Source: CAZOMR01 sp964580655 (GTDB lineage: Bacteria > RBG-13-61-14 > CAZOMR01). From it: a stretch of DNA of 11,888 bases. The stretch is taken from contig CAZOMR010000088.1 in assembly GCA_964580655.1 (NCBI GenBank), positions 1 through 11,888 on the forward strand, read 5' to 3'. Both the position numbers and the translations under genes were made by a program. Below the pieces are notes generated by a model that was not told the DNA's origin, ran no database searches, and worked only from the letters and a program-made list of their open reading frames with translations. Each line of letters begins with the position of its first letter. Positions within the stretch are counted from its first letter, which is position 1. Shown one piece after another: positions 6,442 through 11,888 of the stretch.

Positions 6442-7449
6442 ATGAACAAGTTGTCATCATCTTACAAGGAACTCCTGGAGCGCCTGTCCGGGGGAGACCG
6501 GCTGGCACTGGCGAGGCTCATGACCCTGATTGAGTCCCGACCACCCGAGGTCTACGCACTCATGAGTCAGGTCTGCAAGCTGGCAAGGGCCGTTCCTCGA
6601 CTCGGCATCACCGGGCCGCCCGGAGCAGGAAAGAGCACCCTGGTTGATCAGATAATCCGGTCATTTAGAGCTTGCGGGAAGACCGTGGGCGCAATCGTGA
6701 TTGATCCTTCCAGCCCCTTCTCCGGTGGAGCTGTCCTGGGAGACAGGGTGCGCATGCAGGACCACAGCCTTGACCCCGGGGTATTTGTCCGCTCTCTGGC
6801 CAGCCGAGGCAGTCACGGCGGAGTGAGCAGGGCCACAATGGAGGTTTCAGTTCTGCTTGATGCATTCGGCATGGATGAAATCATCATTGAGACTGTGGGC
6901 GTGGGCCAGACAGAGCTTGACATCATGGGTATCGCGGATACAACCGCGGTCGTTCTGGTGCCGGAATCCGGGGATACCATTCAAACACTTAAAGCAGGCA
7001 TACTGGAGATAGGGCAGGTCTTCGTGGTCAACAAGGCTGACCGCGAAGGCGCTGACCGGATCGCGTCCGAAATTCAGAGCATGTTGAAAATAGCGCCTTC
7101 ACCGGACGGGTGGGAGGTCCCGGTAGTATTATGCCAGGCAAGAGAAGGGGAGGGCATCAATGAGTTCCTTTCCGCAGTAGAGAATCACAGACGCCATCTT
7201 GAGGCCCGGCCTGACCTGGCCGCGAGACAGGCAGAATTCAGAAAACAGCAGTTGATCGAGATACTCCTGACTGAAATTCGACACCGCCTGCTCGCATCAT
7301 CAAGCCTCGGGTCTCAGGCCTCAAGCCTGGAACCCGGACTCGCACAAGTCTTTGATCTGGTAAGAGATGCTGAAAAAGACCCCTACCAGGCCGCGGCAGA
7401 ACTACTCGCTGACCCTAAAAAACTTGCAAAAATCCTGGGAATAAAATAA
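6442..7449 (+). CDS. meaB: MeaB/ArgK-family GTPase, chaperone of B12-dependent acyl-CoA mutase
   Basis: A 335-residue G3E-family GTPase. Characterised MeaB proteins gate adenosylcobalamin loading and protect methylmalonyl-CoA mutase. Seen: Walker A GPPGAGKST (58-66), DPSSPFSGGAVLGDR (88-102), the MeaB-typical SLASRGSHGG (118-127), ETVGVGQTELD (150-160) in the switch region, and base-recognition NKAD (197-200). The C-terminal part (about 260-335) corresponds to the dimerisation arm; residues 286-300 are Ser/Leu-rich and low in complexity. Start ATG 6442 lies 4 nt after the FHA stop, with only a weak AAGGA about 14 nt upstream, so translation may be coupled. No mutase subunit or epimerase gene is in the window, although meaB often sits beside them. 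The client could be another acyl-CoA mutase. Older names ArgK/YgfD describe the same family. Confidence 0.93.
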   Translation: MNKLSSSYKELLERLSGGDRLALARLMTLIESRPPEVYALMSQVCKLARAVPRLGITGPPGAGKSTLVDQIIRSFRACGKTVGAIVIDPSSPFSGGAVLGDRVRMQDHSLDPGVFVRSLASRGSHGGVSRATMEVSVLLDAFGMDEIIIETVGVGQTELDIMGIADTTAVVLVPESGDTIQTLKAGILEIGQVFVVNKADREGADRIASEIQSMLKIAPSPDGWEVPVVLCQAREGEGINEFLSAVENHRRHLEARPDLAARQAEFRKQQLIEILLTEIRHRLLASSSLGSQASSLEPGLAQVFDLVRDAEKDPYQAAAELLADPKKLAKILGIK

Positions 7450-7478
7450 ATGAAGAAAATAACTCCGGAAAAATTTGC

Positions 7479-7507
7479 TTGACTGGAAATACTACTTTGA
7501 ATATACT
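7479..7507 (+). promoter_or_regulatory. Strong promoter of the DNA methyltransferase gene
   Basis: TTGACT (7479-7484) and TATACT (7502-7507) are separated by exactly 17 nt; each box matches 5 of 6 positions. The expected transcription start near 7514 leaves only about 11 nt before the ATG at 7525. That fits the absence of a Shine-Dalgarno sequence there and suggests near-leaderless translation. The promoter gives the island its own expression, independent of the meaB operon. Confidence 0.7.
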
Positions 7508-7524
7508 AAAACCTGGATTTATTG

Positions 7525-8597
7525 ATGAGAAAAACTACTGCTAATCAACAGCCACTTTTTCCAGACTTGACCGCCGAGTTCCCTTCGACCCGATATCAGG
7601 GTAGCAAGGCGAAACTCGCTGATTGGATTTGGAAACAGATCGCGGGTCTGCATTTCTTAACTTGCCTGGATGCCTTTGGAGGAACAGGTGCGGTTGCATA
7701 TCGTTTTAAACAAGAAGGCAAGTTGGTTACATATAATGATCTACTGCGATTCAACCATTACATAGGACTTGCATTAATTGAGAATAGTCGGACGCGCCTT
7801 GAGCCAGAGGATATTGAATGGATATTACAGAGGCATCCAGAAATTACATATCCTACTTTATACAGGATACTTTTCATGACATTTACTTCACTGACGATGA
7901 GAACGCCTGGGTTGACCAGACAATTACCAACATCCGCCAAATCTCCGATCCACACAAGTTTGCTCTGGCGTTTTTCGCTCTTTGTCAAGCCTGCATTATC
8001 AAGCGGCCTTATAACCTGTTCTATAGAAAAAACCTCTATATACGGCTCGCTGATGTGAAGCGCTCATTTGGCAACAAGACTACATGGGACAGGCCCTTTG
8101 ATGAATTGTTCGGCCTTTTCTCACTGGAAGCTAATCAAGCTATTTTTGACAATGATCAGAAAAACAAAGCCATGAATTTTGATGCTCTTGATGTCCCGGG
8201 CGAATATGACCTGGTCTATATTGATACCCCCTATATATCCAGACGAGCCGTAGCAGTTGACTACTACTGGTTTTATCACTTCCTGGAAGGATTGACAATG
8301 TATGATGAATGGGAAGAACATATAGATCAAAGGTCAAAGCATCGTCGCTTAAAGCCACGATCAAGTGAATGGACAGATAAAAAGCGGATTCATTCTGCAT
8401 TCGACAGACTGTTCAGCAGGTATCAAGATAGTATCCTGGTCGTTTCTTACCGTAGCGACGGCATTCCTTCAGAAGAAGAATTGGTATCAATGCTCAAACA
8501 ATATAAGCGAGATGTGCGAGTTGAGCATTTTGGGAATTATAAATATGTGCTTTCTAAAAATTCCGAATCAAAGGAAATCTTGCTTGTAGGGCTATAG
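7525..8597 (+). pseudogene. D12-class adenine-specific DNA methyltransferase, frameshifted
   Basis: An N6-adenine DNA methyltransferase split over two frames. The first frame carries STRYQGSKAK (21-30), SAM-binding motif I DAFGGTGAV (49-57) and YND (70-72). The second carries the recognition region and catalytic motif IV DTPY (8223-8234), a variant of DPPY. This order is the alpha-class layout of Dam/D12 enzymes. Reading runs smoothly if one T is added to the TTT at 7857-7859: the first frame ends in HPEITYPT and the second continues FIQDTFHDIYF. The restored protein would be about 357 residues. As it stands the first frame runs on out of register to 8058. Either the gene is broken or the base is a sequencing error. 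It starts at ATG 7525, is richer in A+T than its neighbours and has no intact restriction partner, suggesting acquired DNA. Programmed frameshifting is unlikely, as no slippery heptamer is evident. Confidence 0.8.
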
Positions 8598-8619
8598 ATG
8601 CTCAGGTAAAAGCAGCAAT

Positions 8620-8742
8620 ATGGCACGAAAAATTGACTCGGATGTCTCTTAGCGTAATCTTGAAGAATACTGGAAATGGCATGATAGAATAGAACCAAAG
8701 AGAATAAGACAAACTGCCATGGCAGAATTTTTCAAAACTTAA
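8620..8742 (+). pseudogene. Short degenerate coding remnant after the methyltransferase
   Basis: From ATG 8620 the frame reads MARKIDSDVS, a TAG stop at 8650-8652, then about 29 further sense codons beginning RNLEEYWKWHDRIEPKRI and ending at TAA 8740-8742. The stretch after the stop has charged/aromatic, protein-like composition. It could be the 5' end of a lost gene, for example a restriction enzyme partner of the methyltransferase, but I do not recognise the family. A second frame (8597-8692, starting DAQVKAAIWHEKLTRMS) also looks protein-like, so the true reading is uncertain and the whole stretch may be a chance opening. Confidence 0.3.
8714..8725. promoter_or_regulatory. Perfect 12-bp palindrome upstream of the CoA-transferase gene
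   Basis: CTGCCATGGCAG is a perfect palindrome without a spacer, ending 38 nt before the chosen ATG at 8764. Its position fits an operator for a dimeric regulator acting on the CoA-transferase-GNAT gene. The same bases are readable within the degenerate remnant, so it may be chance. No close consensus promoter was found beside it; TTGACT (8633-8638) with TAATCT (8655-8660) at 16 nt is only a weak candidate. Confidence 0.3.
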
Positions 8743-8763
8743 ATTTCAAAGTGGGTGCCAACG

Positions 8764-10659
8764 ATGATGGAATGGCGAATACCCAGACTTGAGAAGGTTT
8801 ACCAGGACCGGTTGTGCGATGTAGATGTCGCATTCAAAAAGATCAAACCCGGTAGCCGCATCTTCATAGCCACGGCCTGCGCAGAGCCTCAATACCTGGT
8901 CAAAAACCTATCCCGCTTTCCCAAGAACATCGCTGACACAGAGATACTGCATCTGATCTCATTGAATGTTTCGCCGTATACGGATTCCAAATTCCGGGAC
9001 ATGTTCCGCCTTAACACCTTTTTCATCGGGCGAGCCGCGCGGGATTCCGTGGCGCGAGGCGAGGCTGACTATACCCCCATATTCCTCTCAGAGATACCGA
9101 AGATAATCAAGACAGGGCGACTCCGCATAGATGTAGCCATGGTTCAGGTCACGCCGCCTGACGGATTCGGGAACTGCTCGCTCGGTGTATCAGTGGAAAC
9201 TGTTAAGGCCGCGGTGGAGCAAGCGACCTATGTTATAGCTCAGGTCAACCCTCAATTCCCGCGCACCATGGGGGACAGCTTCGTAAGCATAGAACACCTG
9301 GACGCCATAGTGGAGTATGAGGAGCCTGTTCTTGAATACATTTCCGAGGAGCCTGATGAGGTGGCGGATCGCATAGGATTTTATGTGTCCCGGCTTGTTC
9401 CAAACGGGTCTACCATCCAGGCAGGGATCGGAAAGATTCCCAATGCAGTGCTCAGGCATCTCCATGACAAGCGGGATCTGGGCGTTCACACCGAGATGTT
9501 CTCCAATGGTCTGGTAGAGCTATACGAAGCCGGTGTCATCAATAACACGAAGAAGACATTCCACCCTGGCAAGGTCGTGGCCGCATTCTGCATGGGCACT
9601 AAGCACCTCTATGACACCATAAACAATAACCCTGTATTCGAGTTCTATCCCACCGATTATGTCTCGGACCCGCGCAACATCTCCAGGAACGACAACATGA
9701 TCGCTATTAACTCGGCCCTGGAGATAGACTTGACCGGACAGGTCTGCGCGGACTCACTCGGTCATAAATTCTACTCCGGGATAGGCGGCCAGGCCGACTT
9801 TATCCGCGGAGCCGCTTTAGCACACAATGGACGGCCCATAATAGCCCTGCCATCTACAGCCAAAAAAGGCGAGGTCTCTCGCATCGTGCCGCTTTTATCA
9901 AGCGGTGCAGGTGTGGTAACCACGCGTGGGGACGTGCATTATGTTGTAACCGAATATGGAATAGCTTATATTCACGGCAAGAATATCCGGGAGCGCTCTC
10001 TTGCGCTTATCAATATCGCGCATCCGAAATTTCGCAAAAGCCTTCTTGAGGAAGCCAAGAATCTAAAGTATGTGTACCCTGATCAAGAGCTTGCGGCAGA
10101 GGGGGAGAGCGTGTACCCGGAACATTATCACTGGACATATACCTCTCGGGATGGGCACGAGGTCAAATTCCGTCCGATCAGGCCGATTGAGGAGGATAAA
10201 CTTCGGCACTTCTTTTACAGCCTTCGCGAGAAGGATATTTATTACCGTTTTATGGGAGCAATGAGGACTTTGCCTCACAGCAGGGCCCAGCCGCTTGTAG
10301 TCCTTGATTACGAGGAGAAATTCGCCATAGTGGGCTATGTCGGCGAGGAGCCGGATGAGGAGTTTGTGGGCGTGGGTCGCTGGTTTCTCAACCGCGAGAC
10401 CAATATGGCGGAGCTGGCCTTTACTGTGCATCCTGACTGGCAGGGTCGAGGCATTGGAACTTTTATGCTTAATACCATGATTGAGGTGGCCGAGGAAAAG
10501 CAAATAAGAGGCTTCACTGCCGAGGTCCTGGCCACCAACCGCAAAATGATGGGTATCCTTTACAAGACCGGTTACGACATAAAAACAAAGCTCGAGGATG
10601 GTGTCTACTCGATCTCCTTCTGCCTCCAGGATACAGGCAAAAAATCTTCCAGGAAATAG
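8764..10659 (+). CDS. Acetyl-CoA hydrolase/CoA-transferase fused to GNAT N-acetyltransferase
   Basis: A two-domain protein of 631 residues from ATG 8764. Residues about 1-430 form a family I CoA-transferase of the acetyl-CoA hydrolase/4-hydroxybutyrate CoA-transferase type: GIGKIPNA (222-229), GVHTEMFSNG (240-249) with the predicted covalent catalytic glutamate E244, glycine-rich GIGGQADFIRGA (339-350) and SRIVP (372-376). Such enzymes move CoA between acyl-CoA and acetate or another carboxylate. Residues about 467-620 are a GNAT domain with the acetyl-CoA loop QGRGIG at 560-565. This domain may acylate a lysine on a metabolic enzyme or on the protein itself; its target is unknown. An in-frame GTG at 8755 would add three residues; I prefer the ATG because GTGGG lies at 8751-8755. 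The gene follows the methyltransferase island and precedes two CBS genes after a 180-nt gap. The fusion is known in anaerobic bacteria and is complete here. Confidence 0.92.
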   Translation: MMEWRIPRLEKVYQDRLCDVDVAFKKIKPGSRIFIATACAEPQYLVKNLSRFPKNIADTEILHLISLNVSPYTDSKFRDMFRLNTFFIGRAARDSVARGEADYTPIFLSEIPKIIKTGRLRIDVAMVQVTPPDGFGNCSLGVSVETVKAAVEQATYVIAQVNPQFPRTMGDSFVSIEHLDAIVEYEEPVLEYISEEPDEVADRIGFYVSRLVPNGSTIQAGIGKIPNAVLRHLHDKRDLGVHTEMFSNGLVELYEAGVINNTKKTFHPGKVVAAFCMGTKHLYDTINNNPVFEFYPTDYVSDPRNISRNDNMIAINSALEIDLTGQVCADSLGHKFYSGIGGQADFIRGAALAHNGRPIIALPSTAKKGEVSRIVPLLSSGAGVVTTRGDVHYVVTEYGIAYIHGKNIRERSLALINIAHPKFRKSLLEEAKNLKYVYPDQELAAEGESVYPEHYHWTYTSRDGHEVKFRPIRPIEEDKLRHFFYSLREKDIYYRFMGAMRTLPHSRAQPLVVLDYEEKFAIVGYVGEEPDEEFVGVGRWFLNRETNMAELAFTVHPDWQGRGIGTFMLNTMIEVAEEKQIRGFTAEVLATNRKMMGILYKTGYDIKTKLEDGVYSISFCLQDTGKKSSRK

Positions 10660-10771
10660 ACGCCTCCCTTTCGGTGGAAGCACTCATCCATGTTCACCGT
10701 CTGACGCAAGATTTTTTTATTTCAACAAATTGAACGGGCAAAAGATGGGAAAGCTTTTTTATCCACGGATA

Positions 10772-10800
10772 TTGTGCTTTTTTTTAATGGGTGTTATTGT
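10772..10800 (+). promoter_or_regulatory. Possible promoter of the CBS gene pair
   Basis: TTGTGC (10772-10777), a 17-nt spacer and TATTGT (10795-10800) preceded by an extended -10 TG (10792-10793). The -35 box is poor (3 of 6) and the -10 moderate (4 of 6). It lies 39 nt before the GTG start at 10840. No convincing terminator separates the CoA-transferase gene from this site, so read-through is also possible. Confidence 0.35.
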
Positions 10801-10839
10801 AAATTCTGTAGTTCAATAATTGACATCAAGGAGTGTAAA

Positions 10840-11226
10840 GTGAAAGAAAAAGTCATGCATTTGATGCGCCGGGGTGCTTTAACATGCGTGGATGATTGCA
10901 GTGTCAGGGATGTCGCGCAGATTATGGTCGTAAACAGTGTTCGATATTGCGTGATATTAAATACGGAGCACGAGGTGGTGGGAATAATTTCCGCAAGGAG
11001 CATCCTTAAAGCCTTCGGTAAGGATCTTGATAAGACCAAGGCCAAAGATATCCTGCTTCCTTATACCATCACAATAACCCCACTCTATCCGCTCAAAGAT
11101 GCGCTTGAGTTGATGACCAGGAAAAAAATTGAGCATCTTGTTGTGGTCTCGGATCGGACCGGAAGCAAGGCTGTCCTTGGCATTCTTCACGCCGCAGATG
11201 TTGTAATCAAAATGGCACATACTTAA
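10840..11226 (+). CDS. CBS-domain pair protein (first of two)
   Basis: A 128-residue stand-alone Bateman module made of two CBS domains, with no attached enzyme or DNA-binding part. CBS1 spans about 1-58, starting KEKVMHLM and ending in GIISARSILKAFGKDL. CBS2 spans about 65-125, with a DALELMTRKKIEHLVVV helix-strand and a GILHAADVV ending. CBS pairs usually bind AMP, ATP, SAM or similar ligands in the cleft and act as energy or ligand sensors on partner proteins. I chose the GTG at 10840 because AAGGAG (10828-10833) lies 6 nt upstream; an in-frame ATG at 10774 would add 22 residues that do not look like CBS sequence. It aligns end to end with the next gene, 12 nt downstream, and both are probably in one transcript. 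The partner is unknown. Confidence 0.88.
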   Translation: MKEKVMHLMRRGALTCVDDCSVRDVAQIMVVNSVRYCVILNTEHEVVGIISARSILKAFGKDLDKTKAKDILLPYTITITPLYPLKDALELMTRKKIEHLVVVSDRTGSKAVLGILHAADVVIKMAHT

Positions 11227-11238
11227 GGAGAGAATAAG

Positions 11239-11664
11239 ATGATCAGGGTTTGTGATCTAATGCATAAAGGCGTGATCTTCTGTTATCGGGATGACAACGC
11301 TAAGGATATTGCGAAAATGATGGAAACAAACCAGATACGCTCGGTAGCTGTGGTTGATGAAAACGGAGAGATCTGGGGAGTGGTCTCTATCATGGACATG
11401 CTAGCTCATTATGGAAAAGATCTTAGTAAAATCCGGGCTGAGGAAATAATGAGATCATATAAAATCGACATTGACGCCCAGTGGCCCATCGAGAAGGCTG
11501 TTGAGTTGATGAGAAAGAAAAAAATCGAGCAGTGGATTATTGTTGACCCGCATGGAGGCCCTAAACGGCCGGTAGGAATCCTTACAACCTGCGACATCGT
11601 GCAGTATATGTCCGGCATAAAAGCCGGCCATTTAGAGCAATATCTTAAATTTCATAAAGAATAG
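11239..11664 (+). CDS. CBS-domain pair protein (second of two)
   Basis: A 141-residue CBS-pair protein, paralogous to the preceding gene. CBS1 (about 1-58) starts MIRVCDLMHKGV and ends GVVSIMDMLAHYGKDL. CBS2 (about 65-125) has KAVELMRKKKIEQWIIV and ends GILTTCDIVQYM. A short basic/polar tail (about 126-141) is absent from the first copy. AAGGAG (11225-11230) lies 8 nt before the ATG and overlaps the end of the upstream gene region, so the pair is clearly one operon. The two products share features such as GKDL after the first domain and RKKIE in the second, and may form a heterodimeric disc of four CBS domains. Ligand and client are unknown. The nearest enzyme gene is the CoA-transferase-GNAT fusion, but linkage is only by position. 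Confidence 0.9.
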   Translation: MIRVCDLMHKGVIFCYRDDNAKDIAKMMETNQIRSVAVVDENGEIWGVVSIMDMLAHYGKDLSKIRAEEIMRSYKIDIDAQWPIEKAVELMRKKKIEQWIIVDPHGGPKRPVGILTTCDIVQYMSGIKAGHLEQYLKFHKE

Positions 11665-11751
11665 AAATTCTTTCGCCATCTGCACACTCCCCGCCTGCAA
11701 AGATACTGGATGTCCGATCCGGTCAGAGTGTCGTCCTGATCCTCAAGGGAA

Positions 11752-11774
11752 TGATGGGTTACATCAGTTTTTTT
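11752..11774 (+). terminator. Weak intrinsic terminator candidate after the CBS genes
   Basis: TGATG (11752-11756) and CATCA (11762-11766) form a 5-bp stem with a 5-nt loop, followed after one G by seven T residues (11768-11774). The stem is short and has only two G-C pairs. It lies about 90 nt after the stop of the second CBS gene. Confidence 0.35.
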
Positions 11775-11832
11775 GCTTGAAAATGAGGGGTTAACTTTCT
11801 ATTCTAACCAGCCCTTATTTCAATAAAGGAAT

Positions 11833-11875
11833 CTTTAAAACTCTTAACCCTTCAAACTTTTAGACCTTTAAACCC
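11833..11875. repeat. Degenerate pyrimidine-rich repeat of 8-9 nt units
   Basis: Five successive units of the loose form YTTNAAMC can be read: CTTTAAAA, CTCTTAACC, CTTCAAAC, TTTTAGACC and TTTAAACCC. Only one G occurs in the stretch. It lies in the non-coding end of the window (11665-11888), where no open gene is seen. Positions 1-28 read in reverse complement have the same flavour (CTTTCAACT, CCTCTCAACA, CCTTTAAA). Confidence 0.45.
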
Positions 11876-11888
11876 AAATAATGCAGTT

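Noticed and set aside
7818..7860. Separate small gene starting at ATG 7818
   Set aside because: Its first residues overlap the first methyltransferase frame and have no homologous look; the frame becomes methyltransferase sequence only after the T run, so it is the second half of a broken gene.
8621..8637. Sigma54 promoter (TGGCAC ... TTGA)
   Set aside because: The spacing is one base too long and the required TTGC is TTGA, so it misses the consensus.
10672..10718. Terminator after the CoA-transferase gene (CGGTG/CACCG, later T run)
   Set aside because: The loop is 18 nt and the T run begins about 12 nt after the stem, too far for an intrinsic terminator.
10774..10839. Upstream ATG extension of the first CBS protein
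   Set aside because: The extra 22 residues do not resemble CBS sequence, and AAGGAG at 10828-10833 points to the GTG at 10840.

Overview
The window reads as chromosomal DNA of a Gram-negative, probably anaerobic bacterium, most likely a deltaproteobacterium in the broad sense (Desulfobacterota-like). The basis is the gene mix: a Ser/Thr kinase with FHA signalling, a MeaB-type GTPase, a CoA-transferase fused to a GNAT domain, stand-alone CBS-pair proteins and a MOFRL-type glycerate kinase. Coding DNA is moderately GC-rich except in one A+T-richer island. The lineage is an inference from gene content and style; there is no rRNA or other phylogenetic marker.

Left third (1-4254, all minus strand): a tightly packed three-gene unit reads alpha/beta hydrolase -> stand-alone homocysteine S-methyltransferase-type protein -> shikimate dehydrogenase (aroE). 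The first two genes overlap by 4 nt and the next gap is 15 nt. A canonical sigma70-type promoter (TTGACA-17-TATACT, 2765-2793) sits just upstream. To its right is a glycerate 2-kinase gene with its own promoter in the divergent region 4255-4387.

Middle (4388-7449, plus strand): a promoter (TTGAAA-17-TAGGAT) drives a three-gene operon with 4-nt gaps. It encodes a membrane-anchored Hanks-type Ser/Thr kinase, a zinc-ribbon protein with two FHA domains, and a MeaB/ArgK-family G3E GTPase (chaperone of B12-dependent acyl-CoA mutases). This is the most interesting unit, because it suggests phospho-signalling tied to a cobalamin-enzyme chaperone.

Right-middle (7450-8754): an A+T-richer island with a strong promoter, a D12-class adenine DNA methyltransferase gene broken by an apparent 1-nt deletion in a T run, and a short degenerate coding remnant. 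It looks like a horizontally acquired, decaying modification gene.

Right (8755-11888, plus strand): a CoA-transferase/acetyl-CoA hydrolase fused to a C-terminal GNAT acetyltransferase domain, then two tandem paralogous CBS-pair proteins, each with a clear AAGGAG ribosome site. The window ends in about 220 nt of non-coding DNA with a weak terminator candidate and a degenerate pyrimidine-rich repeat. A similar reverse-complement stretch lies at the very start of the window. No tRNA, rRNA, CRISPR array or transposase gene was seen.
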